Below, one piece after another: positions 14,146-21,743 of a stretch of DNA of 22,073 nt. The DNA lies in contig CAJUKV010000050.1 of the NCBI GenBank assembly GCA_910587305.1, positions 1 to 22,073 of the forward strand, given 5' to 3'. Every line of letters begins with the position of its first letter. Position 1 is the first letter of the stretch. The position numbers and the translations under genes are program-made. Below the pieces are notes generated by a model that was not told where the DNA came from, made no database searches, and saw nothing but the letters and a program-made list of their open reading frames with translations. Source of the stretch: an uncultured Lachnospiraceae bacterium. Lineage in GTDB: Bacteria > Bacillota > Clostridia > Lachnospirales > Lachnospiraceae.

Positions 14146-15030
14146 TTACAAAGAATTTTGAAATTCTTCTAACAATTTTCCGGCGGGGGCAGAAAATACC
14201 TGATATTTTTTCCAAACAATAGCCAGACCTGCTTCTAAAATGGGAGAAATCGGGCGAAAGCAAATGTCGGGATTTATGATGGTATTGGCAAGCCTGTCAA
14301 CCGTTAGCATATATCCCATTCCCTGTTGAACCATAAGTACAGCATTATAAGAAAGGCTGAAAGTAGCAATGATATTCATTTGCTCCAGCTTTCCCTCAAA
14401 CCAGTCAATAAAAGTATTTCCTTCTATTTTTTGCAGAGATTGTCTGGAACAAATAAGCGGAAGTCCTAAAAGGTCTTCGCATTTAACGGAGTCTTTCCTG
14501 GCAAGAGCACTGTCTTTTCGCATTACCACTCCCCATGTATCCTTCTCCGGCAGATTGATACAGTTATATTTAGTCAGGTCTGCAGGCTGCATTAAAAGCC
14601 CGAAATCAAGTAGTCCTTTGTCAAGGCGTTCCGTAACTTCCTCTGCATTTCCACTAAAAAGATGATAGTGGATATTTGGATATTTCTTTTGCAGGTTTTT
14701 TAATATATCCACTATATAACGAAAAATGCAGGTTTCACCTCCACCAATATAAATATCGCCACTGACAGAATCGCCCATTGCGTCAAATTCATCTTCGATT
14801 TTATCAACTAAGGCAATCACATCTTCCGCACGCTTTCGGAGGATCATGCCTTCCGGTGTGAGAGAAACGCTGTGACTTCCGCGTATAAAAAGCTTCTGAC
14901 CAAGCTCATCCTCCAAATTTTTAATCTGTCGTGACAGGCTCGGCTGTGCGATATGGATGTGGTTTGCAGCGTTTGTGATATTTCCCTCCCTTGCGACTGC
15001 AAGAAAATTTCTTAATACCTGAATTTCCAA
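14146..15030 (-). CDS. LysR-family transcriptional regulator
   Basis: A 294-residue LysR-type regulator. The N-terminal winged helix-turn-helix is clear (LRNFLAVAREGNITNAANHI then HIAQPSLSRQIKNLEDELG). A periplasmic-binding-like effector domain follows (GDIYIGGGET, LLDFGLLMQPADL). The start codon is TTG at 15030, with GGAGG 8 bases upstream; no ATG is as well placed. It is divergent from the broken alcohol dehydrogenase/flavodoxin genes and probably controls them through the T-N11-A box between. The inducer is unknown. Confidence 0.93.
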   Translation of the reverse strand: MEIQVLRNFLAVAREGNITNAANHIHIAQPSLSRQIKNLEDELGQKLFIRGSHSVSLTPEGMILRKRAEDVIALVDKIEDEFDAMGDSVSGDIYIGGGETCIFRYIVDILKNLQKKYPNIHYHLFSGNAEEVTERLDKGLLDFGLLMQPADLTKYNCINLPEKDTWGVVMRKDSALARKDSVKCEDLLGLPLICSRQSLQKIEGNTFIDWFEGKLEQMNIIATFSLSYNAVLMVQQGMGYMLTVDRLANTIINPDICFRPISPILEAGLAIVWKKYQVFSAPAGKLLEEFQNSL

Positions 15031-15082
15031 TAGATTGTCCTCCCTGGTTCCGTGTTGCTTTTTATCATATCATATCGTTTTG

Positions 15083-15105
15083 TGAAATGCAATAAATCTA
15101 TTTCA
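15083..15105. promoter_or_regulatory. LysR-type operator box
   Basis: TGAAAT (15083-15088) and ATTTCA (15100-15105) form an inverted repeat with 11 bases between, the classical T-N11-A box of LysR regulators. It lies 53 bases from the LysR start, in the divergent promoter region. Confidence 0.6.
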
Positions 15106-15124
15106 TGTTATACAGTATTGATAT

Positions 15125-15502
15125 TTGCTATTTGAAGGTTGTCGAATTACAATAAGCACAGAAATTGCGCTCTCTGCGATTGAAAGCATTGCAAAGTATC
15201 TGCCCCGTGCGGTAAAGGATGGGAATGATCTGGAAGCCCGTGAGCAGGTGGCCTATGGCAGCACAATCGCCGGTATTGCCATGCAGCTTACCAATACCAC
15301 CGCCCAGCCCTCAATGGAACACGCCATGAGCGCCTACCATCACAATCTACCCCACGGCGCTGGCCTTATTATGATTTCAAAGGCGTTTGCGGAGTTTTTC
15401 ATTGAAAGACACGCCTGCGATGAGCAGTTTGTCAAGATGGCGCGGGTGATGGGAATCCCGGACGCAGATTGTGCAGGTATATTTGATAAATCATATCGTT
15501 AA
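15125..15502 (+). pseudogene. Internal fragment of an iron-containing alcohol dehydrogenase
   Basis: The frame (about 125 codons) reads YLPRAVKDGNDLEAREQVAY, then MEHAMSAYHHNLPHGAGLIM, a signature of the C-terminal half of group III iron-dependent alcohol dehydrogenases. His residues of the SMEHAMSAYH and NLPHGAG segments are the metal ligands. About 200 N-terminal residues and the last 60 or so are missing, and no ribosome site precedes it. It sits where the first gene of a LysR-controlled operon would be, so the operon has lost its lead enzyme. Confidence 0.78.
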
Positions 15503-15523
15503 AAACAAAAAGGAGGTTTTTTT

Positions 15524-16015
15524 ATGAATACATTGATTGCTTATTTCTCTTATACAGGGCATACAAAAGGGATTGCAAAACAGCTTCAGGAGCTGATTGG
15601 CGGGACTTTATTTGAGATTAAACCTGCCGCTCCCTATTCAGAAGATTATGACACCACCGAGCGTCAGGGCCGCAAGGAAACCAGAGACGGGTATCGTCCG
15701 CCTTTGGCAGAAATGCCAGCCAAACTGGCTTCTGATCCGGCTTCCTATGATACGATTTTATTGGGAACGCCGAACTGGTTCAATACGGTGGCGCCGCCTG
15801 TGGCTTCCTTTCTGGCAGACAATGATATGTCCGGCAAGAGGATTGCTCTGTTCTGCACCAACGGTGGAGGCGGGCTTGGGCATACTTTAGCAGACATCAG
15901 GGCGATGTGCAAGAATTCGGAAGTCCTCTATGGCATCAATATCTATGAGGACGGTGGTTCCGAAGCGAAAGAGAGACTTTCAGAGTGGTTGAAACAGATT
16001 GGATTAAGCAAATAA
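15524..16015 (+). CDS. Flavodoxin
   Basis: A 163-residue flavodoxin. The phosphate loop AYFSYTGHTKGIAKQL at residues 6-21 binds FMN, with GTPNWFNTVAPPVASFL and FCTNGGGGLGHTL forming the isoalloxazine-binding loops. It would carry electrons to reductases in the cytoplasm. AGGAGG lies 9 bases upstream of the ATG. The next gene (DUF362) starts 23 bases after the stop, so the two are one transcript, together with MATE and the aldo/keto reductase. Control by the neighbouring LysR is likely. Confidence 0.9.
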   Translation: MNTLIAYFSYTGHTKGIAKQLQELIGGTLFEIKPAAPYSEDYDTTERQGRKETRDGYRPPLAEMPAKLASDPASYDTILLGTPNWFNTVAPPVASFLADNDMSGKRIALFCTNGGGGLGHTLADIRAMCKNSEVLYGINIYEDGGSEAKERLSEWLKQIGLSK

Positions 16016-16038
16016 AAAATAATTACGGAGAAGGCATT

Positions 16039-16812
16039 ATGGATAAGAAAAATATAATGAGTACGGATGGCCGCCAGTACATTCCTTATGAAAAGCGTAG
16101 TGGGAATGAATCTATTGTTTATTTTACCCGCGACTTGTCGGCGGAAGGGCTGCGGAAAATATATCGGAGAGTAAGCGGAAGCCTTATCGGTAAGGTTGGG
16201 ATAAAGCTTCATACCGGTGAGAAGAATGGCCCCAATATCATACCGAGAGATTGGGTGGAGCGTCTCATTCGGGAAGAACTGCCGGAGGCGGCAATCATTG
16301 AAACAAATACTTACTATGAAGGCGACCGTTATACTATGGAACTTCACAGGGAAACCCTGCGGGTGAACGGCTGGACGTTCTGTCCGGTGGATATTATGGA
16401 CGCGGAGGGGACAGCCATGCTCCCGGTAAAAGGCGGAAGATGGTTCTCTGAAATGTCCATGGGAAAGAATCTGCTTACCTATGATTCCATGTTGGCACTG
16501 ACCCATTTCAAAGGCCATACAAAGGGCGGTTTCGGAGGTTCTAATAAAAATATAGGGATCGGCTGCGCGGACGGGCGGATTGGTAAGGCAATGATCCACA
16601 CCACTCCCGGTTCTGAGGATATGTGGGACATCAGCAATGAGGAATTTATGGAGCGGATGGAAACCCGTCATGGTCTGCGGCAGCTTACCTATATGAAGGA
16701 GCTGGGTATGGGGAACGACAGGTATGTTCTGATTGATATTGATCATGGAGACCAGCGTATCCGGGCGGAGGATGCTGTGAAGGACGTGAGGCCATTTGCG
16801 AATGAGTGCTGA
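16039..16812 (+). CDS. DUF362 protein with an apparent internal deletion
   Basis: A 257-residue DUF362 protein, shorter than the 330-400 residues I expect. GKVGIKLHTGEKNGPNIIPR, ALTHFKGHTKGGFGGSNKN and MIHTTPGSEDMWDISNEEFM are typical of the family. The sequence then jumps directly to ERMETRHGLRQLTYMKELGM, which normally follows 70-90 residues later, after a Cys motif (CDCxG) and a LAVDQA segment that are both absent. The deletion keeps the frame and falls at a repeated ERM-type sequence. The start at 16039 has GGAGAAGG upstream. Activity is doubtful without the cluster region. The stop overlaps the MATE start. Confidence 0.75.
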   Translation: MDKKNIMSTDGRQYIPYEKRSGNESIVYFTRDLSAEGLRKIYRRVSGSLIGKVGIKLHTGEKNGPNIIPRDWVERLIREELPEAAIIETNTYYEGDRYTMELHRETLRVNGWTFCPVDIMDAEGTAMLPVKGGRWFSEMSMGKNLLTYDSMLALTHFKGHTKGGFGGSNKNIGIGCADGRIGKAMIHTTPGSEDMWDISNEEFMERMETRHGLRQLTYMKELGMGNDRYVLIDIDHGDQRIRAEDAVKDVRPFANEC

Positions 16813-18166
16813 GTTGAAATTATCCGGTGAGAAAAGGCAGTTTAACCGTACTCTGTTTGCAATGGTGCTGCCGATTGCGTTCCAAAATTTAATGACCGCG
16901 TTAGTAAGCGCTTCTGATGCCGTAATGCTGGGATTTCTGGAGCAGGAAGCATTATCGGCGGTGTCGCTGGCAGGACAGGTGACTTTTGTATTCAACCTTT
17001 GCGTGACGGTTCTGGTACAGGGTACGACCATGCTGGCGGCGCAGTATTGGGGCAAGGGTGAACGTGATACGGTTGAACAGATACTTGCCCTTGCCATACG
17101 TTACATGATGGCTGTAACCGTTGTTTTTCTGGTATGTACCTTATTTTTTCCGGAGCGCAGCATGTCCTTATTGACAAATGAAACGGCACTGATAAGCCGT
17201 GGGGCTGAGTATCTTCGGATTGCCGGAATCTCTTATGTACCGTCCGGTTTGTCGCAGATGTATCTCTGCATCATGAAAAACAGTGGAAAAACGGCGAAAA
17301 GTACGGTGATTGGTTCGTCGTCCATGATATTGAATCTGTGTTTTAATACGGTGTTTATCTTTGGCCTGACAGGATTTCCGGCTATGGGGATACGGGGAGC
17401 AGCGCTGGCAACGGTTCTGGCAACGGCGGTTCAGTTTGTATGGACGCTGATAGAGGCTGGGAAAGCCGGAAGCATTCAGATACGGATCTCTTATATTGTA
17501 TCGGTGGATCAGAAGAACAGGCAGGATTTCAACCGTTATACGCTGCCTGTGGTGGGAAACTACTTTTTCTGGGGAGGCGGCGTGACCATATTTTCTGTCA
17601 TTATCGGGCATCTTGGAAATGACGCGGTGGCAGCAAATTCCCTCGCGAATATTGTGAAAAATATCTTAGGCTGTGTATCGAAAGGCGTGGGAACGGCAGG
17701 AGCGATCCTGGTTGGAAATGAGCTGGGCAAAAACCAGATTGAACTGGCAAAAAAATATGCGAAACATTCTACCATACTGGCCGGAATGATTGGAATGATT
17801 ACCTGCCTGCTTATTTTGGTGATACGTCCTCTGATTCTGCATTTTTCACACCTGACGGGAACAGCTACAACCTATCTTTCCGGGATGCTGCTGATTTCCA
17901 GTTATTATGCGATTGCCGGTTCGGTCAATAATATGGTGATTGGCGGGATATTCTGTGCAGGCGGCAAATCAAAATTTGGCTGTATCTGTGACGGAATCGT
18001 GCTTTGGCTGATTGTGATCCCGATGGCTTCTCTGTCAGCGTTTTATTTTCATCTGCCAGTCCTGGCAGTATATTTTATCCTCTGCCTTGATGAATGTATC
18101 AAAGTGCCGGTAGTGTTTTGGTATTATCGGAAATATACATGGGCGCAGAACCTTACGGAACAATGA
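16802..18166 (+). CDS. MATE-family multidrug/cation exporter
   Basis: A 454-residue membrane protein with about twelve hydrophobic segments, starting after RQFNRTLFAMVLPIAFQNLM. ASDAVMLGFLEQEALSAVSL and the second-half repeat (VIIGHLGNDAVAANSLAN) mark a MATE transporter, which expels drugs or metabolites using a sodium or proton gradient. ATG 16802 overlaps the DUF362 stop by 11 bases and a GTGAGG patch sits 10 bases before; a TTG two codons earlier is an alternative. In this cluster it may export a product or toxin handled by the redox enzymes. Confidence 0.93.
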   Translation: MSAELKLSGEKRQFNRTLFAMVLPIAFQNLMTALVSASDAVMLGFLEQEALSAVSLAGQVTFVFNLCVTVLVQGTTMLAAQYWGKGERDTVEQILALAIRYMMAVTVVFLVCTLFFPERSMSLLTNETALISRGAEYLRIAGISYVPSGLSQMYLCIMKNSGKTAKSTVIGSSSMILNLCFNTVFIFGLTGFPAMGIRGAALATVLATAVQFVWTLIEAGKAGSIQIRISYIVSVDQKNRQDFNRYTLPVVGNYFFWGGGVTIFSVIIGHLGNDAVAANSLANIVKNILGCVSKGVGTAGAILVGNELGKNQIELAKKYAKHSTILAGMIGMITCLLILVIRPLILHFSHLTGTATTYLSGMLLISSYYAIAGSVNNMVIGGIFCAGGKSKFGCICDGIVLWLIVIPMASLSAFYFHLPVLAVYFILCLDECIKVPVVFWYYRKYTWAQNLTEQ

Positions 18167-18194
18167 GAAAAGAAATGAATGATAAGGAGTGATT

Positions 18195-19211
18195 ATGAGA
18201 ATGATTATAAAAGTACCTTTGTTGTTGGCGGCGTTGACAGTTGTGCCAGGCCTGATTGCCTGCGGCAGCGCACAGGGGAACGATAGGCAGCCGGAAACTT
18301 CCGTGGAGCCGCAGACGCAGGACGGCGAGCAAATCACGGAAACAGAGATTGTGGAAGAAAAAGAATCTGAAAATAAGCCTGAGACAGAAAATATTGCTGC
18401 GTTTGATTTGGAAAACGGGAATGTCCGCTTAAACAGCGGATACGATATGCCCATTACCGGGCTTGGCACTTATGCGTTATCCCATGACGAGTGTGTGGCT
18501 TCTGTGACAGCTTTGTTTGAGAATGGAGGGAGGCTGATTGATACGGCTTCTTTCTATGGGACAGAAAAAAGTGTGGGTGAGGCGGTAAGGAACAGCAATG
18601 TGCCACGGGAAGAAATCTTTGTAGCCACAAAGCTCTATCCGAATCAGTTTTCCGATGCGGAGGCGGCTATTGATAAGGCGCTTGAAATATTGGATATAGA
18701 GTATATTGATTTAATGCTGCTGCACCATCCGGGAACGGGAGACGTGGAAGCCTATAAAGCATTGGAGCAGGCAGTCCGTGATGGGAAGATTCGTTCTATC
18801 GGGTTATCAAACTGGTATGTTGAGGAACTGGAAGAATTTCTCCCGCAGGTCACGATTACGCCTGCAGTTGTCCAGAATGAAATTCATCCCTACTATCAGG
18901 AACAAGAAGTGGTCCACTATATTCAGGATTTGGGGATTGTCGTGGAAGGCTGGTTTCCATTTGGCGGCAGGGGACATACCGCAGAACTGTTCGGGGATGA
19001 AGTGATCGCCGCGATTGCAAAGGTGCATAATGTTACACCGGCGCAGGTGATCCTCCGCTGGAATCTGCAAAGGGGCATTGTTGTTATTCCCGGTTCCGGC
19101 AATCCCGACCATATCAGAGAAAACCTGGATGTTTTCGGTTTTGAACTGACCGAGGAAGAAATGGGGCAGATTGCGGAATTAGACAGAGGTGAGAAACATG
19201 AGTGGTATTGA
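18195..19211 (+). CDS. Aldo/keto reductase with lipoprotein signal
   Basis: A 338-residue protein. Residues 1-23 are a signal segment ending in the lipobox LIAC, followed by a Glu/Gln/Thr-rich linker (about 24-68), so the protein should be acylated at Cys23 and anchored outside the membrane. Residues 70-338 are a full aldo/keto reductase barrel with the catalytic tetrad visible: Asp116 (LIDTASFYG), Tyr121, Lys146 (ATKLY) and His177 (LLHHP). The nucleotide-binding end (VVIPGSGNPDHIRENLD) is intact. A reductase needing NADPH outside the cell is unexpected. AAGGAG lies 5 bases upstream. It closes the LysR-flavodoxin transcription run. Confidence 0.88.
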   Translation: MRMIIKVPLLLAALTVVPGLIACGSAQGNDRQPETSVEPQTQDGEQITETEIVEEKESENKPETENIAAFDLENGNVRLNSGYDMPITGLGTYALSHDECVASVTALFENGGRLIDTASFYGTEKSVGEAVRNSNVPREEIFVATKLYPNQFSDAEAAIDKALEILDIEYIDLMLLHHPGTGDVEAYKALEQAVRDGKIRSIGLSNWYVEELEEFLPQVTITPAVVQNEIHPYYQEQEVVHYIQDLGIVVEGWFPFGGRGHTAELFGDEVIAAIAKVHNVTPAQVILRWNLQRGIVVIPGSGNPDHIRENLDVFGFELTEEEMGQIAELDRGEKHEWY

Positions 19212-19344
19212 AAATAGCAGAGCCGATGCGAGGCTGTTTGATACTTCTCGATTTGCAGGGCAAATTGAGAAGGTACTCGCAAGTGGAAGAAACGGGAAGG
19301 CTCCGGTAATCACGTTAAGCAGCGAATATGCCCATGCGGAATGA
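19198..19344 (+). CDS. Unrecognised 48-residue protein at the element edge
   Basis: ATG 19198 lies inside the end of the reductase gene with GAGGTGA 6 bases upstream; the frame gives MSGIENSRADARLFDTSRFA, then GKAPVITLSSEYAHAE. It overlaps the next frame by up to 17 bases, suggesting coupled translation. I do not recognise it. It marks the point where sequence changes from the reductase locus to mobile-element genes. Confidence 0.45.
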   Translation: MSGIENSRADARLFDTSRFAGQIEKVLASGRNGKAPVITLSSEYAHAE

Positions 19345-19570
19345 GGAATTGTTGGAAAGGATAGAAGAGATCATTGACAGGAAGATGGATAAATCCCAAA
19401 AGGAAATGCTACAGATATCCTATCCATTTCCCTATCCATACTCTTATCCGGCAGTAATGAACGCACAGCCACCAGTACCGGCACAGCAACAGCAGGGAGG
19501 TGTACAGCCAAAAACCGAAGAACTGAATGAGACCGCCCTCAGCTTTATGGATGGTCTCATGGGAATCTGA
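19328..19570 (+). CDS. Unrecognised 80-residue Pro/Tyr/Gln-rich protein
   Basis: An N-terminal charged helix (NEELLERIEEIIDRKMDKSQ) is followed by a low-complexity Pro-Tyr-Gln segment (PFPYPYSYPAV and QQQQGG) and a short amphipathic tail (LSFMDGLMGI). ATG 19328 or 19334 could start it; neither has a good ribosome site, so it probably depends on translation of the preceding 48-codon frame. This composition is unlike the chromosomal genes and suits a mobile-element accessory protein. Function unknown. Confidence 0.55.
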   Translation: MPMRNEELLERIEEIIDRKMDKSQKEMLQISYPFPYPYSYPAVMNAQPPVPAQQQQGGVQPKTEELNETALSFMDGLMGI

Positions 19571-19600
19571 CAGGGTGCTTTACGCATCCTGTTTTCTTTT
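19570..19600 (+). terminator. Hairpin with T-rich tail
   Basis: ACAGGGTGC pairs with GCATCCTGT (one G-T pair) around TTTAC, followed by TTTTCTTTT. It lies between the 80- and 407-codon genes, so it may be a terminator or an attenuator of the larger gene. Confidence 0.65.
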
Positions 19601-19632
19601 GGAAAATAATATTATTATGCAAGGAGGCAGTA

Positions 19633-20856
19633 TTGGAAGAATACCAGATCAAGGACGTTGATATAAAACAATTCCTGCATTTGGTGATTGGGGCAGACGG
19701 AAAGCCGCCCATAGATTTTGATATGTTACAGAAGGAAGGGCGTTACATAGTCCATTCCGGTCAGGACAGGAATTTCTGCCTGAAAGAACGGGAGATTTAT
19801 CTGAAAGAGAGCTTGGAGAACCTTATCGCAAAGTCTTTCTGCTATTTCTCGCCGGCAGGAACAACCTTTGCCATACACATAAAAGACAAAACCGGGAAAG
19901 CCGACATTTCCGTACCGGATAACCGCAGGCTTTCCAAGGTGGTTACAAAGCGGCAGATCAGGGGGAAATCCCTTACCATCCGCTACAGGGGAGGCAGGAT
20001 GAAAAAGTGCCGCCTTTCCACCGACCAGTATATCAGAGGACCTTTCGGGGAGAAGGTTGCCCTTATCAGTTATGGCTGCCTTGCCGACGGGCTGATGCAG
20101 ATGCGGCGTGATATGCTTTCCGGCAGCGGGGAGATAAGCGCCATTACCTATGAAGCAGAAAATGAGCGCTCCCTGTCAGCAGTGGCAAGGGAAGCGGCAG
20201 CAGGGCGGGAACGGAATCTGGAGGAAAAGACTTTGGATCAGTTTAAGACGGAGTGGGAAGAGAGGGCGCTTTTGCAGGCATTGACAAAACAGAATTACTG
20301 CACGGAGCTTTCGGATAAGGAAAAGCTGGCTGCCATCCGGCAGTTGAACGACAACGGGGGCTACAGGCGGATACCGGCAGAGGCAGCCAAAAAGGCAAGG
20401 GCGTTTAGTATCCCCTACTATGTTCCGGTAAGAGGAGGGGAGATGGATTTTGTGGGGGATGTAAATTCACTGGATAAGAACCTTCCCATATACATAAAGA
20501 CAGGATGGGATAAAATGCTGGATATCCTTGTAAACCGTAAACCGGTTCCCTGCATACGGAGCATTTTAAAAAATATGGCAAAAGCGGCGCGGGATGCTTA
20601 TGAGAAAGCCTCGGAAGCAGACAAGCCCCAACTGGCAGGAATGGCGATAAAAATATCTTATTTTCTTGAAGCGGTAGACAGGTATTGCCTTTCAGATATT
20701 TTGCAGGGAGAAAGGGAAAGTAGTTTGGATATAAAGGCGCCGGATTTTCTGTCAGCACCGGAGAAGGAGAAGTTCTGCTATCTTCTGAATAAAGAAGAAA
20801 AGAAGGTTACGATGGTGGCAGACAGGACAATGGAATACTATGGGAAAACCCGCTGA
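19633..20856 (+). CDS. Unrecognised 407-residue mobile-element protein
   Basis: TTG at 19633 has AAGGAGG 5 bases before it. The protein is soluble and basic-acidic mixed, with no membrane segment. It has a beta-rich N-terminal part (FCYFSPAGTTFAIHIKDK, LTIRYRGGRMKKCRLS), a middle helix-rich part (LEEKTLDQFKTEWEERALLQ) and a C-terminal part with DMLDILVNRKP-like helices. I cannot place it in a family. It directly precedes the element's control region and could act there, for example as a replication or relaxosome protein; that is inference from position only. Confidence 0.7.
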   Translation: MEEYQIKDVDIKQFLHLVIGADGKPPIDFDMLQKEGRYIVHSGQDRNFCLKEREIYLKESLENLIAKSFCYFSPAGTTFAIHIKDKTGKADISVPDNRRLSKVVTKRQIRGKSLTIRYRGGRMKKCRLSTDQYIRGPFGEKVALISYGCLADGLMQMRRDMLSGSGEISAITYEAENERSLSAVAREAAAGRERNLEEKTLDQFKTEWEERALLQALTKQNYCTELSDKEKLAAIRQLNDNGGYRRIPAEAAKKARAFSIPYYVPVRGGEMDFVGDVNSLDKNLPIYIKTGWDKMLDILVNRKPVPCIRSILKNMAKAARDAYEKASEADKPQLAGMAIKISYFLEAVDRYCLSDILQGERESSLDIKAPDFLSAPEKEKFCYLLNKEEKKVTMVADRTMEYYGKTR

Positions 20857-20917
20857 TAGAAGTGGGAAGAGCGGCTGCTGCCGATACCCCCGGATACTTT
20901 CCGCTTGGCTGTAAACC

Positions 20918-20990
20918 ATTGGGGAGGGTGGGCGGTGTCAAGCATTTTCGGCTAGGACTAAAATGCTTGACGCCGCACGCACTCCCCAAT
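20918..20990. repeat. 31-bp imperfect inverted repeat (large hairpin)
   Basis: The arm at 20918-20948 (starting ATTGGGGAG, ending TCAAGCATTTT) pairs with 20960-20990 around an 11-base loop, with about five mismatches in 31. There is no T-run, so it is not a simple terminator. It lies just behind the 407-residue gene and in front of the iteron-like repeats, consistent with a DNA or RNA control structure. Confidence 0.85.
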
Positions 20991-21030
20991 ACAATCCAAG
21001 AGGCGAAAAGTATCTGGAAGCATGGAGAAA

Positions 21031-21231
21031 TGCTATCGCAGCAGGGAATTTGATTTCAAATGGTGAAAAAATGCTATCTGGAAGGGATTTTTGATATCCT
21101 TGAAAAAGGGCAAAAAAAGACTGCTATCTGGAAAAGGAATTTGAAATCTGAAAAAGAGGAAAATGCAATCGACAGGCAAAATCTGATATCCGGTGTAGAA
21201 TTTTTGCAATCCCGGCGAAGGAATTGATATC
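21031..21231 (+). repeat. Five 27-bp iteron-like direct repeats
   Basis: Units start at 21031, 21072, 21122, 21164 and 21205. All begin TGC(T/A)ATC and end TGATATC or a close variant, and each is exactly 27 bases from first to last conserved base. Spacing is 41, 50, 42 and 41 bases, near four helical turns in most cases. The middle of each unit is purine-rich and variable. The array has no coding sense and precedes the oriT-like site. Confidence 0.85.
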
Positions 21232-21270
21232 AAAATAAGAAATATGAAGGATTTAAGGGGATTCGGGGTA

Positions 21271-21336
21271 CTCCCCGACAAGATATAGCATTTCGTGCCC
21301 ACGAAATGCGTATCTTGCGGCGTTCCATAGAACGCC
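21271..21336. other. Probable origin of transfer (oriT)
   Basis: A CTCCCCGA segment leads into CAAGATA, then GCATTTCGT, a 4-base loop, ACGAAATGC and TATCTTG, a nested inverted repeat (21279-21317). A second small hairpin follows (GGCGTTC-CATA-GAACGCC, 21319-21336). An inverted repeat beside a conserved short segment, upstream of a MobC gene, is the usual form of a mobilization origin. A nick position cannot be stated. Confidence 0.6.
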
Positions 21337-21363
21337 CTCTCCACAAAAAGGAAGGAGAGGCAT

Positions 21364-21702
21364 ATGGCAAGACCAAAAGGCGAAAACACGCTCCGGAAGA
21401 ACTTTAAGCTGACCGAAGAGACCGCAAGAATCCTGACGGAACGTTCCAAAGCTGAAAATATGAATGAATCGGAATATATCCGTTACCTGCTCTTAAACCA
21501 GTCGGAGAATCCAAAGAGCAAAGAGCTGGAACTGGAAGTGATGCGGTTGCGGAATGAGATAAATAAAATCGGTGTGAATGTAAATCAGATAGTGAAAAAT
21601 AGTAATTCCCATATATATAGGGAAGATGATAAAATGGAATTAAAATCACAGGTAAATAAAGCAGCGGACTTAATGGAATGTATGGTTAAAAAAATTTGTT
21701 GA
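21364..21702 (+). CDS. MobC-like mobilization protein
   Basis: A 112-residue protein. The N-terminal half (MARPKGENTLRKNFKLTEET then ARILTERSKAENMNESEYIR) looks like a ribbon-helix-helix DNA-binding part. The C-terminal half has the family motif IGVNVNQIVKNSNSH. MobC-type proteins bind oriT and help the relaxase nick DNA for transfer. The AAGGAGAGG site is close to the ATG. It lies directly downstream of the oriT-like repeat, as expected. The relaxase gene is not in this window. Confidence 0.85.
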   Translation: MARPKGENTLRKNFKLTEETARILTERSKAENMNESEYIRYLLLNQSENPKSKELELEVMRLRNEINKIGVNVNQIVKNSNSHIYREDDKMELKSQVNKAADLMECMVKKIC

Positions 21703-21743
21703 CCATGTAAAATTCCGCAGTCTTAAGAAACGGAGTAGATTCA

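Noticed and set aside
15943..17097. 384-codon minus-strand frame
   Set aside because: It is antisense to flavodoxin, DUF362 and MATE, all of which have clear family features and ribosome sites. The frame has the composition of a shadow ORF.
20862..21053. 63-codon plus-strand and 60-codon minus-strand frames over the large hairpin
   Set aside because: Both run through the 31-bp inverted repeat and into the iteron array. The pairing explains the sequence better than either protein does.
21031..21231. CRISPR array
   Set aside because: The repeated units vary in the middle and the spacers are 14-23 bases, too short and related in composition; no cas gene is present.
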